A DNA stretch of 64,000 nt from Gerris lacustris. Its lineage: Eukaryota; Arthropoda; Insecta; Hemiptera; Gerridae. The notes beneath the pieces were generated by a model. The model ran no database searches, was not told the DNA's origin, and saw nothing but the letters and a program-made list of their open reading frames with translations. This document shows, piece by piece, positions 55,811 to 64,000 of this stretch (the stretch's first letter is position 1; each line of letters begins with the position of its first letter). The position numbers and the translations under genes were made by a program. Location: contig OX578279.1 of assembly GCA_951217055.1 (NCBI GenBank), positions 76,213,631 through 76,277,630 of the forward strand, read 5' to 3'.

Positions 55811-56256
55811 CTACTGGCTTTAACTGGGCCGATATTGTCGAAATTTGGCGTACATGTTTAGATAAATCATACCCCGAGGCGAAATCGAGAAATTGAATTT
55901 TAGCTCCAAATTTGGGGTCGCTACCCCCAAAAAAATTATTTCTCGAAAACGGTTCCTACGATTTTGATTAAAAATTTCTAAAATGTAGTCCATTTAAATA
56001 CGAATCTAACGATATAAGCCGTTTTCCCGGTAAAAATCTAGTTCCTGAGAAAATATAGCTTTAAACGCGGGGGGAGAGAGGCCGGGTTCGATCCCTGCTC
56101 AGGAGATGTTATTTTCATGATACATTTTGGTGAAATGTTCAATAATAATTAAATTTACATACGAAAACTATAATAAATTGAAAACACTGTTCCAAGTAAT
56201 TATGAACTCGTATGTATGAAAAAGTTTTTTCTGAGTTGTCTCGGACCGATTTTTTA
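55811..56256 (+). mobile_element. Family F repeat, 5'-truncated copy
   Basis: Begins inside F at CTACTGGCTTTAACTGGGCC, continues with ATACCCCGAGGCGAAATCGA, AACGGTTCCTACGATTTTGA and GAAAATATAGCTTTAAACGC, and has the B-box stretch GGGTTCGATCCC (one base shorter). It ends CTGAGTTGTCTCGGACCGAT. The hairpin and GTCT tract are missing. Confidence 0.85.
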
Positions 56257-56301
56257 CTCACGTAACCATTCGACCAATAATTGGACGCTATAGGAAGCTA
56301 T

Positions 56302-56803
56302 TACTACGTTCACACATCGTTTTGAAAACGATCCGCTAGTTCAAAACGCTGTACGAACGGAGATCGACGGATCGTATCAGATTAGATCCGCTCCACCAAA
56401 AATACGTGATCGGAACGGGGGATCGAAATTCAAAACGCTCGTATGAACAGGTCTTGGAGGGGATCGAGATATCAGGTTATTTTACTCTTTTCCACTTTTT
56501 AAGTTCTTGAAGCTTTTAAGTTTTCGTGAGCTTCCGTTTATTTTTTTTAAACTGCAAAAACGTTTTTAAACAAAAGTTAATGCTATAAAGAACCTGTAAA
56601 ACCTTTAAATAACTTGTAAATAAAATGTAAAAATTCGCGGACATATTGGGTAACAAGAAAGAAGGTTTTACTCGTGACGTCACCGTTACGAGATTTCGAA
56701 AACAAATATTTCGATCACCTGTATTTTTTGTTATGTGAACGGGAATCGTTTTGAAATCGAATTGAATCCGAAACGCTTTCAAAACGATGTGTGAACGTAG
56801 TAT
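56302..56803. mobile_element. Inverted-repeat MITE R (about 500 bp)
   Basis: TACTACGTTCACACATCGTT and the next bases TTGAAA are mirrored by AACGATGTGTGAACGTAGTA at the right. TAT borders both ends. Subterminal parts carry further CAAAACGCT and GATCGxxATCG motifs. The minus-strand frame at 56516-56824 is not a recognisable protein. Confidence 0.85.
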
Positions 56804-56990
56804 ATGTTCCATTCTCAATACCATAGTATGTCATTTCATTTTGCTCTGGGAAGTGCACAGTTATATCTAAGATAGAGTCTTGTTATTTTGATGGATTTAC
56901 TTATTTTTAAGTTATTTTAATTGCAGATAATGTTCTAGACATTGTGACAAGTACTCCCTGATTAATCTTCAACATAATATAACTGCATAT

Positions 56991-58466
56991 ACAGGGTATC
57001 CACGATAAACTGGCTCACCCTATTATCTCTTTTATTTTTGAAGATAGAGAAAAAGTGTAAACGGTAACTCACCTTGGATTTTCACGTAGTTTTTTAATAT
57101 GATTTCCAAAAATATTTGTATCTCATAGTTTCGGCTGTGTCTCTCTCAACTTTGTAATCTTAAATGGTAACCTTATATTTGTTTCTTAAATTAGATTGCT
57201 TTAGAAGAAAAATGAGCTTTAAATCAACAAAATCGGTTGAGAATTGACAGAAATATTTAGTTTTCAATATAAAAAAAAATGCTATTTTAGTATGTAAAGT
57301 ACATATTTTACCATTTTGGTAGTATTCATACTACAGAAAGATTAAATTTTAATTTAAATCAAATTATAATTATTATTTACTACGGGAAACAGACAGAGAA
57401 AAATACACTCCAGCACCGGGATTTGAACCACTGGCCTCTATATGTAAAGTACTGTAAACAAAAAATTGCAAATTAAACGAAATAATCTTAATTATGTTTA
57501 TCTCCACTAGGGGAAAAAAGTTATGATTTTGAATTAGTTTAGAGGGACTAAAACAGGTCTTTTCATCCCTGAGCTCAAAACGTTGGGCGAAAATGTAAAA
57601 GTAGGGCGAAAAAGTAAAGTAGGGCAAAAAAGTAAAGATTGCAACTTAATTATTTTATAAATAGTAGAAAATGAATGGAAAATGTCATGAAGTTTTTGAA
57701 ATCAGGTTGGCGGCACTGCGCTTTTTTGACCATGTTTATCATTGATTCAATGTTTATAACCTGCATCTAAAGAACCTTCTATATGAGTTTAATTCCAATT
57801 CTTATTTGTTTTTAATATTGAATCTCTTATATCTGCTATTAAAAGTGCTAATAATTATTGTTATTTATTAAAATAATTAATAAAAACTGTGCAATGGACG
57901 AAAATGTGTAATTTTTTCCTACTGGAGATAAAATATTGTATGTACCTCGTGAGTAAAGTGCCATTATTCCCCTCGCGATAATTATCTCCCTCGGCTGCAT
58001 CTCGGGAGCTAATTCGAGTTATTCCCTCGGCTTCGCCTCGGGATTAAGGGACCATGGTTCCTTCGGCTTCGCCTCAAGAACCAACTTTTTCGCTCAGGGA
58101 ATAATGGCTTACTTTACTCCCTAGGTGCATAAATAACTATTATTTAGTATATTACATACTTAGATAGCATTTTGGTTCTATTGAAAACTGAATATCTCGG
58201 TCAATTCTCAACCGATTTTGTTGATTCAAGGCTCATTTTTCTTCAAAAGCAATCTAATTTAGAAAAAAATATAAAAAATATAGGTGACCATTTAAGATTA
58301 CAAAGTTGAGAGAGATAACGCCAAAACTATGAGATAAAAATAGTTTTGGAAATCATATTATAAAACTATACGCGAAAATCCAAGGTGAGTTACCATTTAC
58401 ATTTTTTCTCTATCTTCAAAAAAAAAAGAGATAACTGGGTGAGCCAGTTTATAGTGGCCACCCTGT
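56991..58466. mobile_element. Fold-back element FB3 with a nested D repeat
   Basis: ACAGGGTATCCACGATAAAC at the left is mirrored by a slightly diverged TTATAGTGGCCACCCTGT at the right. Arms continue inward (56991-57275 and 58175-58466) through CTCACCTTGGATTTTC, GTTGAGAGAGA-type sequence and AAAATCGGTTGAGAATTGAC. The 900-base loop contains a family D repeat. ATAT lies outside each end. Non-coding. Confidence 0.9.
57400..58145 (-). mobile_element. Family D repeat, copy 2 (in the loop of FB3)
   Basis: Minus-strand copy starting AATAGTTATTTATGCACCTA at 58145. It keeps an array of GAGGCGAAGCCGAGGGAATA variants (57960-58085) that is reduced in the other copy. Then come GTGCCGCCAACCTGATTTCA and TTTAGTCCCTCTAAAC. 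The far end has a B-box-like GTGGTTCAAATCCCGG (57413-57428), so a tRNA-related module may be attached. The frame at 57373-57627 is inside it. Confidence 0.82.
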
Positions 58467-59170
58467 ATATTTGTTTTTAATTAAAATTTCCATTTCTTTG
58501 TTTTCCTACTGTTTTTATTCTAATAAATTTGACAGGTTATTTTTTAGAATAGACCCAAATTGTAAGAGAAGTTATAAAGAAAAAATAGGTATAATATTTT
58601 TCCATGACTTATACAGAGAGACATATACTATGAAAGCTTACATTTTTATTCCTCTATTTCTCTGAAAAATTATATATATAGTGCGGAAATTGCTTGCCCT
58701 TGGGAAGAGGTAAAATGGTTTTACTATTTGTGACGTTAAATTATATTGTTGTGGCTGTAGGACGTAGGATGTATGTAGGAAAGGAAGGGCCTTCTGGCTT
58801 CTGTCCCTCTTTGCCAAATTCTTTTTTTTACCTTGTTCTTTTTGGTCCTTGAGGGCCACTTTTTCACTGAGTGCCTCTTTATTCTGTTTGTCTTTTACCT
58901 TAAAATTCCTTCTTTCTAGTGTCCTACATTAAAAAAAGTCTTTAGTCTAAAAATGTATTTATACTTTTTTTTAGTCTTTAGGTATTTAAGGTTCTTTGGA
59001 ATAATGTTGTTTTTGTTATTAATTTTAATGCAAAATTTATGCTAGGTTAATACTCAGATACAAATTAATTTTGTTGGGCATATAACTTTTTTTGGTTTTA
59101 AATATGTATGTAACATTAACCATAATCGTACGAATTCGTGGGGATCATTTTTAAAATTATTATTTCTAAT
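58467..59170. other. AT-rich intergenic DNA, nothing recognised
   Basis: The frames at 58471-58665 and 58638-58859 have no recognisable domain. Confidence 0.4.
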
Positions 59171-59171
59171 A

Positions 59172-59231
<60 letters not shown>
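59171..59231. repeat. (TA)n microsatellite
   Basis: About 55 bases of TA with short AT-rich flanks. Confidence 0.98.
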
Positions 59232-59238
<7 letters not shown>

Positions 59239-59732
59239 ATAATATTATATAAGTATAAAATAAAATATTGATAAAAAGAATCTTTAATATTCCATTAAAT
59301 TATACTTTTATGTCTCTTTTTTTTAAAAAATGTAAAAATTTAAATTGAAAAGTAAAGTTGGATACGAAGAAACAATATAAATATGATTTTCTGATATTGC
59401 TTCTTTTATTACTTTTAATATATGTTTCTGTATTAATAAAAATAAATAAAATAAGAAATACACACCCTGTAAATATTTAAAATTGCTTCAATTTAGAATA
59501 AATAATAAGACAATAAAGTAAGTATTATTTGACAATTGGTTAACAATATATTATATTACATTTTATTTATATAGTAAGAGATTTTTGTAACAATATCAGT
59601 GTGATGTGATTAATAATTTTTTTTTTATATTCCTAAACGCAGACAATTAATTTATTTCACTATTTTAAATACATAATGTTATCAGTCTATTGGCAATTAT
59701 TTTGTTATTGTTTATTTTGTTTTATTTATTTT
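59232..59732. other. AT-rich intergenic DNA, nothing recognised
   Basis: No gene or shared repeat recognised. Confidence 0.45.
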
Positions 59733-60300
59733 AACTTCCGAGCTTACCGAAGGTAACGGAAGCTATGTAATCGTTCTGAAGAACGAAAAATTTTTAGGTC
59801 TCCGTTTTCAAAAATTCCAAGACAGAAATCCGTTTCAGACATCAAGGAAAATTTTTGGTTCTGTGTCTGTCGGTCGGTCTGTCGTTCAATTTTTGCGAAC
59901 CAACATATCTTTAAAACTACACGTCCAATTTCAATGAAATTTGGGTGGAAGGTCATAATTAGCCCATTGTTGGTCCCATATAAGTTTCAACCGTCTGCAC
60001 CTATTTGTTTCTCTTCCACATGCGCACAAACATACATTTATTTACACCTGATTTAAATGAAACTTTTATAGTCCTATCAAAAGTAACCCGCAGATAGTCC
60101 CAGATTTATTTGAATCGTCTGCGCTCTTTAACTTTTGCCAAATTGATACTTTAATTCGTGTAAAAAATCAAAAACATTTTGATTAAAAAAAACGGGGGAA
60201 ACAATTAAACAATAATGGCTTGTAAAAGGATAAAATTAATAAAAAGTACGTGGATAGGATGCGAGGAAGCTATGTGCCACATCAATTGGCAGTCTATTTC
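59733..60300 (+). mobile_element. Family G repeat, copy 7 (complete)
   Basis: Intact end hairpin (ACTTCCGAGCTTACCGAAGG...), GTCTGTCGGTCGGTCTGTCG, the core CACGTCCAATTTCAATGAAA, CGCAGATAGTCCCAGATTTA, and the 3' end GGAAGCTATGTGCCACATCA with ATTGGCAGTCTATTT. It shows well that GGAAGCTATGTG occurs near both ends in direct orientation. Confidence 0.9.
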
Positions 60301-60410
60301 ATGTTTGCTTTTAAGCTTGTCGAAGGTAGGATGAAAATTTCTTAGACTGAAATTTTATAAATCCGTTTTAGACAAAGAAGAACAATTTTTGTAACTTCTT
60401 CAGCTAATTT

Positions 60411-60752
60411 AAGTTTAGTGAAATCCCTAATCCAACACATATGGGAACATGCCATGTCGGGTTACATAGAATTGTCGGATTACTGGATGTTCGATAATAA
60501 ATAATTAATAAATTATTAAAATTGAAACAGGACACAATAAAACTTACGTTTATTATGCGAGATATGAGAACAAACAAACAACGACTGATGGTTTGTTTAT
60601 GTTTACCCTAGTGCCTCTGTGTTTCCCAGTTTCCCCCTCTTTTAGTTATCTTATCTTAAACGTGGCAAGAGGGGAGGGAGGCCCAGCCTGAGTGTTAGAT
60701 TATTGGACGTGCCGGACTAGTGGAGTATCGGACTACAGAGACTAAACTGTAT
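60411..60752. mobile_element. Possible pogo/Tigger-related remnant
   Basis: The right end reads GAGTATCGGACTACAGAGAC then TAAACTGTA, of the CAGTTTAGTCTCTGTAGTCC type seen at pogo-like termini. The left end AGTTTAGTGAAATCCCTAAT matches only partly. GATTACTGGATGTTCG and GATTATTGGACGTGCCGGAC inside resemble the CGGATWATCGG motifs usual in such elements. Confidence 0.45.
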
Positions 60753-61504
60753 TAATTAGTCTTGCAATGATTAATTTCATGTTATACATTTATAACAATC
60801 TCTAACTGCTCTAATGATACTTTTGTAAAGAAGATGATTGCATTTTGAATTCAAATGATGTTAAATTATAAAACCGCATTGCTCATTCAATCTGAGATCT
60901 TGGTAAATTTCAGTGGCTTGTTGAGAACTCAATTATTTCGCGTTAATAAGTGAAATGAAGGCTTGGGTTGAGAGTTGAGATGTGGAAACACGAAGGCACG
61001 AGTTGGTTATAGACTCACTATCTCACTAGGGCGCTTGAGTTGGTTATAGACTCACTACTGGCGCTTGAGTTGCAGAGCCTTGATGGTTTCTAACGTTATT
61101 ATGCTCGAGTACTGCTGTCAATAGAGACTCGATATTTGAACAAGTCGAGTTGCTCCTATGTCAAATCTTCTCGTACCAAACAGCAAACATTCTTGTTTTG
61201 AATCACGAGTTCCTTGCATTACACGTGGCACTTGTTATAGTAAGGAGAACAGAAATATCTGAATTTCAATTCACTGGGGGGAAAAACTGTGACTTTTTTT
61301 CTCTAAACGTTTGAGAACAGTCTGATTTTTTTTTTTTTTTTTTAATTACCGGTTGATTTTGGCAGTTTACTATTATTAGCGAGTTCTTCTGAAATCTTTG
61401 CAAGCTGCAAAAAAAACTAAATGTGGCAAAAGGCAAAAATTGTGACTAGAATTATTATTTTTAAACATTGGAAACTAAAAAAAAGTCCAGTCATGCACCA
61501 TGAC
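60753..61504. other. Intergenic DNA with a short local duplication
   Basis: GAGTTGGTTATAGACTCACT occurs at 61001 and 61029 with TGGCGCTTGAGTTG following. No gene recognised. Confidence 0.4.
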
Positions 61505-62082
61505 TTAATGAGCGAATTTTCAAAGAAATCTGCGGATTATTGGCTTATGATAATATAGGAAAATTTTGGTTTAGAATTCGCATGGGTGAAAAAAGAATTG
61601 GTACACAGGGGTACGGGGTACAAAAGTCAAAATCGTATTTACCCTTCAAGATGCATGTCGTAGTAAAGCTCTTTAAGAGTACAGTAATTGTTGTTATCTA
61701 CACTTTTATCATATTTTCACATAAAAGGGGGGTAAAATGGAAAAAACACGTTTTTTGACCCTAAATGGTCAAAATTTGACCCCTAAATGGACTCCAAAAA
61801 TTCTGGCCAACGAACTCATCCTTTCTTTTGATATTATTGACATTTTAAAATTTGTTTGAAATTTTTAAGTGCATCCTAAGGGGAGATATCGTCTGGAGTG
61901 ACACATATATACATATATACATACATATATACATACATACATAAAAAAAAGTGTTAAATTTTAGGAATCGATTCAGAATGGTCTATAACGGATTTCCATG
62001 GAAAAAAATTTCAAAAATTCGCATTATAAAAATTTTGAAGCCATTGCAATAGCGTAATTTTCTTTGAAAATTCGCTAATAAA
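61505..62082. mobile_element. Inverted-repeat element S containing a family K block
   Basis: AGCGAATTTTCAAAGAAA at 61511 is mirrored by TTTCTTTGAAAATTCGCT at 62058. Inside, TTGGTACACAGGGGTACGGG through CTCTTTAAGAGTACAGTAAT is shared with the Helitron at 31139, and an ACATATATACATACATAC tract follows. It abuts the next G repeat. The frame at 61540-61758 is inside it. Confidence 0.75.
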
Positions 62083-62087
62083 AAATT

Positions 62088-62515
62088 AGTGTGGCACATA
62101 GCTTCCTCGCGTCCTATTTCGTATATTTAATGATTTTATGCTTTTACAACCTAGAACGATACTTTTGAAGGTATAAATAGCTGTAAATACATTTTTGTTT
62201 GTGTGCGTATGGAAGAGAAATGAATGGGTGCGGAAGTTTGAAACTTATATGGGACCAACAATGAGCTAATTATGACCTACCATCCCATTTTTATTAAAAT
62301 CGGACGAGTAGTTTTTAGGATATTTTGTTGGTTCGAAAAAATTGAGCGGCAGTCAGGCTGATAAATAGTCACGGAACCAAAAATAACCAAAAATGTCCCT
62401 TGTTGTCTGAAACGGATTTCTGTCTTGGAATTTTTGAAATCGGAGTCACAAAATGTTCTTTCTTTAAAACGATCATACTCCTTCCCTTACCTTCAGTAAG
62501 CTCGGAAGCAAAATA
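62088..62515 (-). mobile_element. Family G repeat, copy 8 (shortened)
   Basis: Minus strand: hairpin TTCCGAGCTTACTGAAGGTA near 62512, AATTCCAAGACAGAAATCCG, core, and the 3' terminus GGAAGCTATGTGCCACACTA at 62088. About 200 bases of the usual middle are missing. Confidence 0.85.
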
Positions 62516-63156
62516 CTGGCAACCATACTAATTCTTATATAAAGACTTGAAGATGAGTTTATTTGTTAATTATTTTAAGTAACCTGAGAATTTCTGTATA
62601 CGATTAGAAAATCATTTTATGTATTTTACAAGCTTTTATTTAACTTGCAATGTTTGTATGTATGTTCGGGTAAAATCTTGCAACTAAATTTTAAAGCAGT
62701 TATCCTCAATAGATTGAATGGAAAGGTTGCATACAAGTATAGTTTGGATGACAATGCTTGGTTGCATAAGCTAAGTGACGTCATTCTAAATCCAATATGG
62801 TGGGCAGCACAAGATGATGGACTAGTTATTTTATAAGCACGCCCATGATATGGGTATCAAATGAAAGGGTTTGGTGAGAAGAATACGAATAAAAGCTTGT
62901 ATATGATTTTTTTTTTTTTAAAAATCAACTTATTTACTCAAACCATAATAATATATGTTTAATAAAGTAACCAATGATGTAAGAGAACACTAATCATTGT
63001 ATACCTTTAATAATGTAAATTTAACATTCAAAATTATAATTTTACGAATAAACGTGGATTTTTATCAGACGCGTTTAGAAAATCATCTTACCATGAAAAG
63101 CTTTCTCCTTCACGCTTTTATAGATTCTCATTCTCCTTGTATTAATATCTCAAGTA
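62516..63156. other. Intergenic DNA upstream of tRNA-His
   Basis: The frame at 62645-62836 (63 codons) has no recognisable domain. TATGGGTATCAAATGAAAGG at 62851 matches a block of family C, so this stretch is probably repeat-derived. Confidence 0.4.
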
Positions 63157-63228
63157 GCCGTGATCGTATAGTGGTTAGTACCTTGCGTTGTGGCCGCAAT
63201 AACCCAGGTTCGAATCCTGGTCACGGCA
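63157..63228 (+). tRNA. tRNA-His (GTG anticodon)
   Basis: A second 72-base intronless tRNA-His, identical at every position to 5822-5893 but on the opposite strand. It has a seven-pair acceptor stem GCCGTGA/TCACGGC, A-box-like TAGTGGTTAGTA, anticodon loop TTGTGGC, B box GGTTCGAATCC, discriminator A and no encoded CCA. CTATACTTTTTT follows and provides the polymerase III terminator. The flanks differ from those of the first copy, so the duplication is old or dispersed while the gene body is conserved. Confidence 0.97.
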
Positions 63229-63709
63229 CTATACTTTTTTATTTCTTAGAAATAAAATATAGTATTAATATTAATACTATATTATAAAGAAGAAGAAGAA
63301 TAACCTACAAATGTTTCACGGCCTTAGTGCATTATCTTAATATTTTTTTATTGATGCCATAAAATTTGAATTGACATTATTTACTGATGTCATAAAAAAT
63401 ATAACTTGATTTTATTTATATTGTTTATACTTCCTCGACTTCAGTTTTAAGAAGAACGCCTTTATGCGCTTCAACTTCAAAACTAAAAATATATCTTGGA
63501 AATGCTTGGTTAGTTATTGTCATCAACCTATATTCTCGTAAGAAAGTTAAAAGAGAAAACATTCGGCGAATAAATTATGTAATAAATATATTAAGATGTT
63601 AATTATGTAATAAGATGTTATAAATAATGATGGCTGCATATTTGCACTAAACTCAGATTAAGTTATTCCGCTATTCGTTCAAAATTTGTTAAGAGGCTAA
63701 ACCCGTTTT
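63229..63709. other. AT-rich intergenic DNA, nothing recognised
   Basis: AGAAGAAGAAGAA near 63287 is a small microsatellite. No gene recognised. Confidence 0.45.
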
Positions 63710-64000
63710 TTACTTTTCCTCACCGTCTCCGAAGGTATTAAGAAAAAGTATTGTTTTCACCTAAAAATCCGAAACCGAGATTTCAACGGAATTATCCGGT
63801 TTTTGGGGTTTTAAGACGATTTGAGTGGTTTTTAGCTGGATGTCAGTCTGTTTGTCTGTCTGTCTGTCTGTGTCACGCATAACTATCACAGTTTTTAAGC
63901 TAGAGAGTTGAAACTTGGTGCAAAAATGAGGACTTATACGTAGTTGTGCTGCCCGGAAAATCCATATTTTCTGCCATCTTGAACCTAGTTTTTTGAGTCA
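63710..64000 (+). mobile_element. Family J repeat, cut by the right window edge
   Basis: Starts TACTTTTCCTCACCGTCTCC and runs to the end of the window with GAGATTTCAACGGAATTATC, GTCTGTCTGTCTGTCTGTGT (63854), CTAGAGAGTTGAAACTTGGT and GCCATCTTGAACCTAG, matching 49102-49375 in order. Confidence 0.85.

Noticed and set aside
57413..57428. Possible tRNA gene (GTGGTTCAAATCCCGG)
   Set aside because: Only the B-box region is present. I could not pair an acceptor or anticodon stem, so it is at most a tRNA-derived module.

Overview
This window reads as gene-poor, AT-rich nuclear DNA from an animal, most likely an arthropod. The signs are two identical eukaryotic tRNA-His genes, one GT-AG-bounded exon of a rhodopsin-class receptor, long (TA)n and (TC)n tracts, and a dense mosaic of short transposon-derived repeats. 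These include hAT and pogo-type elements with target-site duplications, a Helitron with a canonical 3' end, fold-back elements, and several families carrying a central (GTCT)n tract. I cannot name the species. No bacterial, viral or organellar gene is visible, and nearly all open reading frames are chance frames or lie inside repeats.

Layout. 1-5.5 kb: one arm of an inverted-repeat element cut by the window edge, a 1-kb pyrimidine tract, a pogo-like MITE, a 0.9-kb terminal-inverted-repeat element and a 25-bp minisatellite. 5.8 kb: tRNA-His (minus). 7.1-12.6 kb: two family F repeats flank the receptor exon (8918-9278, minus) and a 28-bp minisatellite, then a 15-bp minisatellite runs into a family H repeat. 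13-24.3 kb: repeats D and T, fold-back elements FB1 and FB2, family G repeats and a hAT element with an 8-bp duplication. 25.6-31.9 kb: G and F repeats, a possible tRNA-derived SINE, inverted-repeat element N and a Helitron. 32-37 kb: a cluster of family H copies, two joined head to head. 38-39.7 kb: a second pogo-like MITE and a complete copy of the element at the left edge.

40.1-44.06 kb is different in kind. It is T-rich and mostly free of the dispersed families. It holds six related units, five of which can form the same hairpin of about 76 nt (18-19-position stem, about 40-nt loop), and stem differences between units tend to keep or restore pairing. I read it as a candidate structured non-coding RNA locus. 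A hAT element has inserted into the second unit.

44-64 kb: more G, C, K, J, H, D and F repeats, a two-copy 425-bp tandem repeat with a long hairpin, fold-back FB3, further MITEs, the second tRNA-His (plus), and a J repeat cut by the right edge.

How the parts relate. The tRNAs supply histidine tRNA. The receptor exon is one piece of a larger gene whose other exons I could not find. Families F, G, H, J, C, N and K share an architecture: terminal hairpin or inverted-repeat modules, in most a GTCT tract, and a related core resembling GATGAAATTTGG. At least two copies are G/H chimeras joined at the GTCT tract, so modules appear to be exchanged.
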